A stretch of 64,000 nucleotides of DNA from Microbacterium aoyamense (lineage in GTDB: Bacteria; Actinomycetota; Actinomycetes; Actinomycetales; Microbacteriaceae): positions 186,001 to 250,000 of the forward strand of contig NZ_JAKNUT010000001.1 in assembly GCF_023155855.1 (NCBI RefSeq), given 5' to 3'. Position numbers and translations under genes: made by a program. How positions within the stretch are numbered: the first letter of the stretch is position 1; each line of letters begins with the position of its first letter. Below the pieces are notes generated by a model. That model searched no databases and was not told where the DNA came from. It saw only the letters and a program-made list of their open reading frames with translations. Below, in pieces: positions 50,839 through 58,664 of the stretch.

Positions 50839-50870
50839 TCGCGGGCCTGCATCGTCGGGTAGTCGTGAGC

Positions 50871-51287
50871 ATGACACTGAGACGCATCATCCTGTTGATC
50901 ACCGCCGCGATCGGCCTCTTCGTCGGGCTGTGGGCGGCCGTGTGGCCCGACACCTTCTACACGAGCTTCCCCGGCCTGGGCCGCGTGTGGATCGCCGTCG
51001 ACGGGCCGTTCAACGAACACCTCATCCGCGACGTGGGCTCGCTCTACCTGGCCCTCGCCGCGGCGAGCATCGCTGCGACGTTCTCCCGCACGCCGGACGC
51101 GGGACGCGTCGTCGGTGTCGCCTGGGCGGTCTTCGGCATCCCCCATTTCATCTACCACGCCTCGCACTTCGCCGAGATGGCCCCGATCGATGTCGCCGGC
51201 AACGCCGTGTCGCTCGGCGCCTCGCTGCTGCTCGGCATCGTGCTCATGCTGCCCGGAAAGACCCAGAAGAAGGAGAAGGAACTGTGA
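50871..51287 (+). CDS. DUF4345-like four-helix membrane protein
   Basis: A 138-residue inner-membrane protein with four helices (about 5-25, 55-75, 82-100, 108-128) and a basic tail KTQKKEKEL. VWPDTFYTSFPGLGRVWIAVDGPFNEHLIRDVGSLYLAL resembles DUF4345-type proteins often found with ECF41 sigma factors. Start could be GTG 50865 or ATG 50871. Its stop overlaps the next gene by 4 nt, so the two are coupled. Function unknown. Confidence 0.7.
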   Translation: MTLRRIILLITAAIGLFVGLWAAVWPDTFYTSFPGLGRVWIAVDGPFNEHLIRDVGSLYLALAAASIAATFSRTPDAGRVVGVAWAVFGIPHFIYHASHFAEMAPIDVAGNAVSLGASLLLGIVLMLPGKTQKKEKEL

Positions 51288-52021
51288 AGATCGCCGTCGC
51301 CGGAGGAACCGGAAACGTCGGAGCGTACGTCGTCGAGATCGCGCGCGAGCGCGGACACGAGGTCGTCGTGTTGACCCGCGGAAGCGGAGTCGACCTCGTC
51401 GCCGGAACGGGGCTCGACCTCGCGGGCGTCGATACCGTCGTCGACGTCGCAAGCGTCACGACACTCAAGACCGAGGATGCCGTGGCGTTCTTCACATCGG
51501 TCACCCGCAATCTGCTCGACGCCGAGGCCGATGCGGGCGTCGGGCACCACGTCGCACTTTCGATCGTCGGGATCGACGGCGCGACCGAGGGGTACTACGT
51601 CGGCAAGCAGGCGCAGGAACGGCTGGTCGAGGCATCCGTCGTCCCGTGGACCATCCTGCGAGCCACGCAGTTCCACGAGTTCGCGCCGCAGATGTTCCAG
51701 GGCGCGAAGCTCGGCCCGCTGCACGTCGCGCCCAAGATGCGCACGCAGCCGATCGCCGCGCGCGAGGTCGCTCAGCGCCTCGTCGAGCTCGTCGAGGCGG
51801 GGCCGTCGGGGCGGGTCGCCGACCTCGCCGGTCCGCGGGAGGAGAGCCTGGCCGACATGGTGAAGGCGTACGCACGGGCGACCGGGTATCGCGGGTGGAT
51901 TCCCGCGATCGCGCTGCCCGGAGAGACCGGCCGCCGCCAGCGCGACGGCTCGGCCCTCCCGGGCCCGGGCGCGCAGCTCGGTCACGAGACCTTCGCGGAG
52001 TGGCTCGCCGCGCTCCCCTGA
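51284..52021 (+). CDS. NAD(P)-binding NmrA/SDR-like protein
   Basis: A 245-residue atypical short-chain dehydrogenase with the N-terminal nucleotide loop AGGTGNVG. It lacks an obvious catalytic YxxxK (YYVGKQAQE offers YxxxK-like spacing Y-V-G-K). The segment VPWTILRATQFHEFAPQMF is characteristic of NmrA-type redox-sensor or quinone-oxidoreductase-like proteins. GTG start in a GTGA overlap with the membrane gene. Its partner sigJ-like gene points to a redox or envelope stress regulon. Confidence 0.85.
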   Translation: MKIAVAGGTGNVGAYVVEIARERGHEVVVLTRGSGVDLVAGTGLDLAGVDTVVDVASVTTLKTEDAVAFFTSVTRNLLDAEADAGVGHHVALSIVGIDGATEGYYVGKQAQERLVEASVVPWTILRATQFHEFAPQMFQGAKLGPLHVAPKMRTQPIAAREVAQRLVELVEAGPSGRVADLAGPREESLADMVKAYARATGYRGWIPAIALPGETGRRQRDGSALPGPGAQLGHETFAEWLAALP

Positions 52022-52037
52022 TCAGCGCGGTCTCGCC

Positions 52038-52113
52038 GAACCCACACGTTTTCGCCGAACCCACACGGTTCGGTCGACCGGATCGTGTGGCCTCGGCACG
52101 ATCGTGTGGGTTC
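52038..52113. repeat. 76-bp four-module intergenic element (GAACCCACA family)
   Basis: Modules 52038-52056, 52057-52075, 52076-52094 (inverted) and 52095-52113 (inverted). The same 19-bp period and 9-10-9-20-9-10-9 geometry as 10406-10481, with GTCGACC(C/G)GATCGTGTGG shared at the centre. Between convergent genes. Confidence 0.8.
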
Positions 52114-52132
52114 GGCGAAGGGTCGGTCCGCC

Positions 52133-54211
52133 TCACCCGAGGTCGTCGGGCCGCTTCCACGCCTCGCCGAGCACGTGCTGCGCGAGGAACGCGAAGATCG
52201 TCTCGTACCAGACGACGGCGTGCTGCGGCTTGAGCACCCAGTGGTTCTCGTCGGGGAAATAGAGGTAGCGATGCGGCACGGTCCCGTCCGAAGACGCGAA
52301 CTGCGCGTTGAGCTCCGACCACAGGCGCAGCCCCTCGCCGATCGGCACGCGGTAGTCGCGATCGCCGTGGATCACGAGCATCGGGGTCCGGATGTCGGCG
52401 ACGAATCGGTGCGGCGAGTGCTCGATCATCGCCTCGGGCGTGAAGATCGACTGCCAATACGGCGAGAAGTCCGTCGTCGGACCGAACTGATCGAGCGCCC
52501 ACAGGCTCGCGTGCGTCACGATCGCATCGAAGCGGTCGGTGTGCCCCGCGACCCAGTTCGCCATGTAGCCGCCGAAGGATCCGCCCATGGCGGCCGTGCG
52601 GGTCTCGTCGATCTCGGGTCGCGCGACGACCGCATCGGTGATCGCCATGAGGTCGGTGTACGGTGCGGCACCCCACGCATTCCAGCCGCGCGCGATGAAG
52701 TCGAGGCCGTACCCGGTCGACAGCGCCGGATCGGGCAGCAGCACGGCGTAGCCGCGCGCGACGGCGAGCTGCGGGTTCCAGCGCCAACTCCAGGCGTTCC
52801 AGCTGTTGAGCGGACCGCCGTGGATCCACAGCAGGAGCGGGGCCGGAGCATCCGTCTCGGGCAGCAGCAGCCATCCGCGCACGCGCGCGCCGTCCGCGGC
52901 CGTGGTCTCGACATCCACCATCGTCGCCGGCACCTCGGGCAGGGCGACCGGCGCGGCGAGAGGAGTGATCGCGCCGCCGCGAGCGATGCGCACGGGATGC
53001 GGCGGCGCCATCCACGACGAGCGCAGCGCGACGAGATCGCCCGTCGCGCGGTCGACCCGCACATCCGTGTAGGTGAAGTCGTCGCTCGTCACCTGGACCG
53101 GCGAACCCCCGTCGAGGGGGATGCGGAAGATCGGCCCGCGGCCGTCCTGATCCGCCGCCACGATAAGTGCGTCGTCGTGAGCATCGAACGAGAGCGACGA
53201 CGGCCATCGGTCCCAGTCCGGGGCGATCCGGCGCGGCTCCGAGCCGTCGAGCGCGCTGACCCACAGCTCCTGCTGAGTCGGGCCCGCAGGGGTGCCCTTC
53301 ACGGTGCGCACGTAGGCGAGCCGGGCACCGTCATGGCTGATGACGGGCGCCTCGAAGTCGACGCGCGGCTCGTCGAACAGGATCGTGTGGGCACCGGATG
53401 CGACGTCGATCGCGACCAGGCGGTAGCGGGCATCCATCCCCGCCGGCACGCGCAGCGCGGCGACGACCGTCGACCCGTCGGGCGAGATCGCGATGCCGGC
53501 GGCATCGGCGGAGCGGCCGGGCTGCGGCGTCAGGTCGCTCGGACGCGGGAGCGACGCCGGGTACGGGGTCGGGGCATCCTTCTCCGACTCCTCGGCCGCG
53601 GCGGACTCGTCGCGCACCGCGCCGACCGTGTCGCGGAGCCCCGCGAGATCGAGCGCGAGCAGGTGCGGCTCGGCGGGACCGAGGTCGTGGTCCCAGTACC
53701 GCACGGGGTAGGACTCGTGCAGGATCGCCGAGACCTTCTTCTTCTTGCGCGCCGCGCGGAGCTTGCCGTCCTCCTCGACCGTGGATGCCGACGGCAGCAG
53801 GTCTGCCGCGATGACGAGGCGAGTGGAGGCCTCGGCGACCGCCGCGATCGCACCCACGCCGCCCGCGAGCCGGGTCACGGCGCGGGCATCGCCGCCCGCG
53901 GCGGGAAGGATCCACAGCTGGCCGGACTCGTCGCCCTCGTCGGCGTCCGAGTCCGGTCGCGCCGAGACGAACAGCACGTCGCCGTCGGCCGTGAAGGCGG
54001 GAGCGGACTCGCCCTTCGCCGAGCGGGTGAGCCGCGTCGCGCCCTCGGAGCCGTCGGCGGCGACCGCCCACAACGAGCGGTCGAAGCCCGTCGCGTCCTT
54101 CTTGAGGGTCGCGACGGTCAGCACGGCGCGCGTGCCGTCCGGCGAAAGCGCCAGGCCCTCGATGCGGGGGATCGCGAGATAGTCGGGCAGGGATGCGAAG
54201 GGCGTCGCCAT
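52133..54211 (-). CDS. S9-family prolyl oligopeptidase/acylaminoacyl peptidase-like
   Basis: A 692-residue serine peptidase. The first 430 residues form a beta-propeller that limits access to small peptides (repeated SPDGTR, SPDGST, SHDGAR strands). The C-terminal alpha/beta hydrolase domain holds the oxyanion motif WIHGGPLNSW, the nucleophile in MGGSFGGYM, the Asp in HGDRDYRVP and the His in ENHWV. No signal peptide, so it is cytoplasmic. The ATG follows GAGGAG and lies 2 bp from the aldo/keto reductase stop, so the pair is an operon. Confidence 0.9.
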   Translation of the reverse strand: MATPFASLPDYLAIPRIEGLALSPDGTRAVLTVATLKKDATGFDRSLWAVAADGSEGATRLTRSAKGESAPAFTADGDVLFVSARPDSDADEGDESGQLWILPAAGGDARAVTRLAGGVGAIAAVAEASTRLVIAADLLPSASTVEEDGKLRAARKKKKVSAILHESYPVRYWDHDLGPAEPHLLALDLAGLRDTVGAVRDESAAAEESEKDAPTPYPASLPRPSDLTPQPGRSADAAGIAISPDGSTVVAALRVPAGMDARYRLVAIDVASGAHTILFDEPRVDFEAPVISHDGARLAYVRTVKGTPAGPTQQELWVSALDGSEPRRIAPDWDRWPSSLSFDAHDDALIVAADQDGRGPIFRIPLDGGSPVQVTSDDFTYTDVRVDRATGDLVALRSSWMAPPHPVRIARGGAITPLAAPVALPEVPATMVDVETTAADGARVRGWLLLPETDAPAPLLLWIHGGPLNSWNAWSWRWNPQLAVARGYAVLLPDPALSTGYGLDFIARGWNAWGAAPYTDLMAITDAVVARPEIDETRTAAMGGSFGGYMANWVAGHTDRFDAIVTHASLWALDQFGPTTDFSPYWQSIFTPEAMIEHSPHRFVADIRTPMLVIHGDRDYRVPIGEGLRLWSELNAQFASSDGTVPHRYLYFPDENHWVLKPQHAVVWYETIFAFLAQHVLGEAWKRPDDLG

Positions 54212-54213
54212 GC

Positions 54214-55047
54214 TCACATCTCCTCGTGGGTGTCGGGGTCCCCGTCCCAGAGGCGGCCGCGCTCGAGGCCCGAGATCGCGGCGACCTCGGCATCCGTCAA
54301 CGTGAAGCCGAACACGCCCGCGTTCTCGACCTGGCGCTCGGGCGATGCGGACTTCGGGATCGGGGTCGAGCCGAGCTGCGTGTGCCAGCGGAGCACAGCC
54401 TGCGTCGGCGTCACGCCGTGCGCCGACGCGACGTCGATCACGATCTGCTCGGACAGCAGTTCGGTGCGGCGGGCGAGCGGGCTCCACGACTCGGTGCGGA
54501 TGCCGTGCTCGACGTGGAAGGCACGCAGCGCGGCCTGTGGGAAGTAGGGGTGCAGTTCGACCTGGTTGACGGCGGGCGTCACGCCCGTCTCGTCGATGAG
54601 CCGCGCGAGCATCGGCTCGGTGAAGTTCGAGACGCCGATCGAGCGCACGAGGCCGCGCTCGCGTGCAGCGATCATCCCCTTCCACGTGTCGAGCCACTTG
54701 CCGACGCTGGGGTTAGGCCAGTGGATGAGCTGGAGGTCGATGCGCTCGAGGCCGAGCGTCTCGAGCGAGCGTTCCACGCTCGCGATCGCCTCGTCGTATC
54801 CATGGTCGCGGCCGGGGATCTTCGACGTGACGAGCAGTTCGTCGCGATCGATACCCGACGAACGCACGGCTTCGCCGACCTCGGCCTCGTTCTCGTAGTT
54901 CACGGCGGTGTCGAGCAGGCGATAGCCGGAGCCGATGGCCGCGACGATGGCGGCGACGCCGTCCTCGCCGCGCAGGTTGTAGGTGCCGAGGCCGAGTTCC
55001 GGGAACCAGGCGCCGTCGTTGAGAGTCACGTTGGGGATGCTGACCAT
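54214..55047 (-). CDS. aldo/keto reductase
   Basis: A 277-residue NADPH-dependent TIM-barrel reductase (AKR5-like). The catalytic tetrad is D46, Y51 (DTAVNYENE), K76 (LLVTSKIPG) and H109 (LQLIHWP). The cofactor site shows IGVSNF and PIPKSASPERQVEN. The substrate is likely a 2,5-diketogluconate-type or general aldehyde, unspecified. CAAGAT lies 6 nt before the ATG and GGAGG overlaps that spacer, so both leadered and leaderless initiation are possible. Cotranscribed with the S9 peptidase. Confidence 0.9.
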   Translation of the reverse strand: MVSIPNVTLNDGAWFPELGLGTYNLRGEDGVAAIVAAIGSGYRLLDTAVNYENEAEVGEAVRSSGIDRDELLVTSKIPGRDHGYDEAIASVERSLETLGLERIDLQLIHWPNPSVGKWLDTWKGMIAARERGLVRSIGVSNFTEPMLARLIDETGVTPAVNQVELHPYFPQAALRAFHVEHGIRTESWSPLARRTELLSEQIVIDVASAHGVTPTQAVLRWHTQLGSTPIPKSASPERQVENAGVFGFTLTDAEVAAISGLERGRLWDGDPDTHEEM

Positions 55048-55101
55048 GCCTCCATCTTGGTACTCCGACGGATGTCGCGGGGCGTCCCTACACTGACGAC
55101 C

Positions 55102-55776
55102 ATGAGCGAGTTCACGCGTATGACCGCCAAGCAGTTCCATGCATCGCCGGGCGTCGAGGACTGGCGAGTACTCTTCTGGGGCGCTCACGCGTTCTTCCAC
55201 ACGGACGGTTTCGCCGCGGGCGCGCGCTTCGTCGCTGCGATCGCCGAGGCCGCGGCATCCCTCGACAAGAGTCCGGACGTCGACATCCGACCCAACGGAG
55301 TCACGATCCGCCTCTTCACGCGCAAGGACGGGGCGCTCGGCGCGCAGGACGCCGTGCTGGCGGCGCGGATCTCCGGGATCGCCCGCGAGCAGGGCCTTGT
55401 ACCCGACCCCTCGAGCGTGCAGACGGTGGGGATCGCGGTCGCCCAGGCCGAGGGCGTCGACACGCGCCCGTTCTGGACGGCGGCGCTCGGCTACGTCGAC
55501 CTCTTCGACGAAGACGCGATCGATCCGAACCGCCGCGGACCGCATCTGTGGTTCCACGACCTCACGCCGTCGAAGCCCGGCCGCGGCCGCACGCACATCG
55601 ACGTCTCGGTGCCCGCCGACGTGATCCGCGCCCGAGTCGATGCCGCCGTCGCCGCCGGCGGCCGCATCGTCGACGACTCGAACGCCCCGGGGCACTGGAC
55701 GATCGCATCGCCCGACAACCACGGCGTCGACCTCGCCGCGTGGCCGGACTTCGAGGATCACGAAGAGGGCGACTGA
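55102..55776 (+). CDS. fusion of a PCD/DCoH-like domain with a glyoxalase (VOC) domain
   Basis: A 224-residue two-domain protein. Residues about 10-100 follow the fold of pterin-4a-carbinolamine dehydratase (EDWRVLFWGAHAFFHT, FVAAIAEAA, SPDVDIRPNGVTIRLFT), but the HHP catalytic histidines are replaced (KSP), so dehydratase activity is doubtful. Residues about 110-218 form a VOC half-domain (TAALGYVDLFDED, HLWFHDLTP, HIDVSVPADVIRARV). TACACT ends 7 nt before the ATG. Such fusions are known in actinobacteria without an assigned role. Confidence 0.78.
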   Translation: MSEFTRMTAKQFHASPGVEDWRVLFWGAHAFFHTDGFAAGARFVAAIAEAAASLDKSPDVDIRPNGVTIRLFTRKDGALGAQDAVLAARISGIAREQGLVPDPSSVQTVGIAVAQAEGVDTRPFWTAALGYVDLFDEDAIDPNRRGPHLWFHDLTPSKPGRGRTHIDVSVPADVIRARVDAAVAAGGRIVDDSNAPGHWTIASPDNHGVDLAAWPDFEDHEEGD

Positions 55777-55797
55777 CTCGCATGGCATGATGCCCTG

Positions 55798-56721
55798 GTG
55801 AGTACCCCCGATCGCACCGTCGCCATCGCCATCGACCTGGGCGGCACGAAAGTCGAAGCGGCTGTCGTGACCGCTGACGGCCTCGTCGTCGAAGGGTCGG
55901 TCTTCCGTGCTCCTACGGGATCGTCGACCACGCGCGACGAGATCGCCGAGGCGGTGCGCTCGGTGGCGGTGTCCGCGCACGCCGCGCTGGGCGAGGGCGA
56001 CCGTCTGGCCGGCGTCGGCATCGGGTCCGCCGGCCCGGTCGACCTCGCGGCGGGCAGCGTCTCGCCGCTCAACCTGCCGCGAGCCGCGGGGCTGCCGATC
56101 GTCTCGATCGTCTCGGAGGCGGTGCCCGCTGCGCCGGTGCGGCTCGCGCTCGACGGCACGTGCATCGCGCTGGCCGAGCATGCCTTCGGCGCCGCCCGCG
56201 GCGCGCGCAACGCACTCGCGATGGTGGTATCGACGGGCATCGGCGGGGGCCTGATCGTCGATGGGATGCCGGTCACCGGCGTCTCGGGCAACGCCGGCCA
56301 CATCGGACAGACGCGACTCCGTTCCCGAACAGAGGGGTCACCGGCGACCGACGGCACTCTGGAGGACATCGCCTCGGGACCGCGAACCGTCGCCTGGGCG
56401 CAAGCGCAGGGCTGGAGCGGCGGCACCGGTGAAGACCTCGCGGTCTCCTACGCGGCAGGCGACGACATCGCCGTCGCCGCGGTTCGCCGTTCGGCGGGCG
56501 CCGTCGGCGAGGCGATCGCGAGCGTGTCGACGCTCCTGGACCTCGACGTCGCCGTCATCGCAGGCGGCTTCGCTGCTGTGGGCGCCGACTACATAGACCT
56601 CGTCCGGGCCTCGGTGCGCGAGTCCGCCGTCTATCCGTATGCGCGCCGCGTCGAGGTCGTGCCGACGGGGCTCGACGGTCGCGGACCACTCGTGGGCGCG
56701 GCATCCCTCGTCCTCCCCTGA
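55798..56721 (+). CDS. ROK-family sugar kinase-like protein lacking the zinc cysteine motif
   Basis: A 307-residue ROK protein with N-terminal IDLGGTKVEAAVV for phosphate 1, GIGSAGPVDLAAG, and the GIGGGLIVDG and NAGHIGQ segments carrying the active-site region. ROK kinases normally follow with CxCGxxGCxE; here the region reads TEGSPATDGTLEDIASG with no cysteine, so the structural zinc is absent. CATGAT is exactly 6 nt before the GTG start. Possibly a glucokinase-like or N-acetylmannosamine-type kinase; not assignable. Confidence 0.82.
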   Translation: MSTPDRTVAIAIDLGGTKVEAAVVTADGLVVEGSVFRAPTGSSTTRDEIAEAVRSVAVSAHAALGEGDRLAGVGIGSAGPVDLAAGSVSPLNLPRAAGLPIVSIVSEAVPAAPVRLALDGTCIALAEHAFGAARGARNALAMVVSTGIGGGLIVDGMPVTGVSGNAGHIGQTRLRSRTEGSPATDGTLEDIASGPRTVAWAQAQGWSGGTGEDLAVSYAAGDDIAVAAVRRSAGAVGEAIASVSTLLDLDVAVIAGGFAAVGADYIDLVRASVRESAVYPYARRVEVVPTGLDGRGPLVGAASLVLP

Positions 56722-56740
56722 CGCTTGAGCAGAGATCGTC

Positions 56741-56805
56741 GACCCCGAGCGTTTCCGTCGAACCACACGGCGTCCACCCGGGGCTCGACAAGGATGCTCG
56801 GGTTC
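56741..56805. repeat. 65-bp modular intergenic palindrome
   Basis: Outer 19-bp modules GACCCCGAGCGTTTCCGTC (56741-56759) and, inverted, 56787-56805 match at 13 of 19, with a 27-bp centre. Length and spacing equal 2389-2453. Between convergent genes. Confidence 0.65.
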
Positions 56806-56847
56806 GATGTCGGTGCGACATCGTCCGCGGCTGACCGGGCCACCCGC

Positions 56848-58068
56848 TCAGCGAGCCAGCAGAGCGGGCACCTCGAGCGGCGGGGTTACCGCCTGGGCGG
56901 CGTCGAGCGCGGCGAGGATGTCATCCGTCAGGTCGTCCACGTGCTCGAGGCCGACCGAGAGCCGCACGACACCCGCGCCCGGTTTGGCCTCGCCGACGAC
57001 GGGGCGATGGGTGAGGGATGCCGGATGCTGCACGAGCGAGTCGACGCCGCCGAGCGAGACGGCGTGGGTCACGAGCTCGCACGCCTCGGTGAACCGGGCA
57101 GCCGCGTCATAGCCCCCCGCGAGCTCGATCGCGATGATCGAACCCGGCCCGTCGAGCTGACGCCCGAGGAGGCCCTGCGGGTCCTGCCCCGGAAGACCCG
57201 GGTAGAACACCCGCCCCACCGCGTGATGGGCGCTGATGCGCTCGGCCAGCACCTGGGCCGTCGCCTGCTGTGCGCGCACGCGGATCGCGAGCGTCCGCAG
57301 ACCGCGGTGCAGCAGGTACGCGCCCATGGGGTGCAGCAGGCCGCCCGTCAGGGCACGCACGCGGCGCAGGTGCTCGACCCAGTCGGTCGGGCCGGCGACG
57401 ACACCCCCCATGACGTCGCCGTGCCCGCCGAGGTACTTCGTCGCGCTGTGCAGCACGAGTGTCACACCGTGACGCGCGGGCTGCTGCAGGACGGGGGTCG
57501 CGAACGTGTTGTCGACCAGCACGGGGACCTCACCCGCCGCGGCGACGACGGCATCGAGGTCGAGCAGTTCGAGGGTGGGGTTCGCAGGGGTCTCGACGAC
57601 GACGAGCCCCGTATCGGGGCGGATGCTGCGCGCGATGTCGGCGGCGGTCGCCCACGTCACCTCGGTGCCCAGCAGTCCGCTCTCGAGCACGTGATCGCTG
57701 CCCCCGTAGAGCGGACGCACCGCGACGACGTGCGGCTTGCCGGACGAGACGGTCGCGATGAGGCACGCCGTGAGCGCTGCCATGCCGGACGAGAACGCGA
57801 CCGCGCCGTCGGTGCCCTCGAGGCCCGCGAGCGACTCCTCGAACCTCGCGACTCCGGGCTGCCACAGTCGCTGGTACACGGCGCTGCGCCCCGCGCCCAG
57901 GTCGTGGCCCGTCGCGAGCTCTTCGTACGAGAGGCCGCCGACCTCGACGTCGGGCAGAGGGTTGGTCGTCGACAGTTCGATCGGCGGCACGTGCGTGCCG
58001 GCCTCGCGAAGACCTGCCATTCCGCCGTGGACGGCGCGGGTCTCGAATCGATGGCGCTCGGGATGCAT
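56848..58068 (-). CDS. PLP-dependent trans-sulfuration enzyme (cystathionine gamma-lyase/synthase family)
   Basis: A 406-residue fold-type I PLP enzyme. FSSGMAALTACL, ETPANPTLELLDLDAV, VDNTFATPVLQQP and the PLP lysine in LHSATKYLGGHGD are diagnostic of the Cys/Met metabolism family. Subfamily (gamma-lyase, gamma-synthase or methionine gamma-lyase) is unclear; the N-terminal active-site Tyr region SAVYQRLWQPGV is intact. It diverges from an Lrp/AsnC regulator that probably controls it, a common arrangement for amino acid catabolic genes. Confidence 0.88.
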   Translation of the reverse strand: MHPERHRFETRAVHGGMAGLREAGTHVPPIELSTTNPLPDVEVGGLSYEELATGHDLGAGRSAVYQRLWQPGVARFEESLAGLEGTDGAVAFSSGMAALTACLIATVSSGKPHVVAVRPLYGGSDHVLESGLLGTEVTWATAADIARSIRPDTGLVVVETPANPTLELLDLDAVVAAAGEVPVLVDNTFATPVLQQPARHGVTLVLHSATKYLGGHGDVMGGVVAGPTDWVEHLRRVRALTGGLLHPMGAYLLHRGLRTLAIRVRAQQATAQVLAERISAHHAVGRVFYPGLPGQDPQGLLGRQLDGPGSIIAIELAGGYDAAARFTEACELVTHAVSLGGVDSLVQHPASLTHRPVVGEAKPGAGVVRLSVGLEHVDDLTDDILAALDAAQAVTPPLEVPALLAR

Positions 58069-58119
58069 GGGTCAAAGAGAACAGATTCCCGCGGTATCCT
58101 CAACCAACGATGAAGGATC

Positions 58120-58153
58120 GATGCATTGCATCCACTTGTGTCGAAGATTCTTC
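58120..58153. promoter_or_regulatory. paired palindromes, candidate Lrp/AsnC sites
   Basis: GATGCATTGCATC (58120-58132, perfect 6+1+6) and GAAGATTCTTC (58143-58153, perfect 5+1+5) are about 22 bp centre to centre, roughly two helix turns. They lie in the divergent promoter region of the trans-sulfuration and Lrp genes, fitting multimeric Lrp binding. Confidence 0.6.
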
Positions 58154-58182
58154 ACCACCGCGCATCGATGGAGCCGCTCGTG

Positions 58183-58662
58183 ATGCAGAACCTTGACCTC
58201 GATCGCATCGACCGCGCGCTCCTGCGCGCACTGTCGTCGAACGCCCGCGCGTCGGGCGCGGCACTCGCGGCCAGCCTCGGGGTCGCGGAGTCGACCGTGT
58301 CGCTGCGGCTGCGCCGACTCCAGGCGAACGGCGCGATCCGCGGCTACCGGGTCGAGCTCGACCCCGACGTCCTGGGCGCGACGGTGCAGGCGCTCATCGC
58401 GATCCGCCTCGTGAAGCACGCCCGCGCCGAGATCGAGGCGTTCCGCCGCACGGCGACGACGCTGCCCGGTGTGGTCAGCCTCTTCCACATGGCCGGCGCC
58501 GACGACTTCCTGCTGCACGTGCTGGCACGTGATTCGGGCGAACTGCGCGAGTTCGTGCTGACACACCTCACGGGGCACCCCGCCGTCGCGCACACCGAGA
58601 CGAACCTCATCTTCGAGCACGCCGACGCCGACGGCTGGCAGGGATTCCTCGACGGCGCGTGA
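58183..58662 (+). CDS. Lrp/AsnC-family transcriptional regulator
   Basis: A 159-residue regulator. The N-terminal helix-turn-helix is LDRIDRALLRALSSNARASG, then AALAASLGVAESTVSLRLRRL. The C-terminal RAM domain (GATVQALIAIRLVKHARAE, VVSLFHMAGADDFLLHVLA) binds amino acids. I choose ATG 58183, 9 nt after GGAG, because the family begins with this segment; ATG 58168 adds five residues. It faces the trans-sulfuration gene across two palindromes, so control of that gene and autoregulation are likely. Confidence 0.9.
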   Translation: MQNLDLDRIDRALLRALSSNARASGAALAASLGVAESTVSLRLRRLQANGAIRGYRVELDPDVLGATVQALIAIRLVKHARAEIEAFRRTATTLPGVVSLFHMAGADDFLLHVLARDSGELREFVLTHLTGHPAVAHTETNLIFEHADADGWQGFLDGA

Positions 58663-58664
58663 AC

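Noticed and set aside
56725..58113. A 462-codon plus-strand open frame
   Set aside because: Antisense to the trans-sulfuration gene with no recognisable domain.
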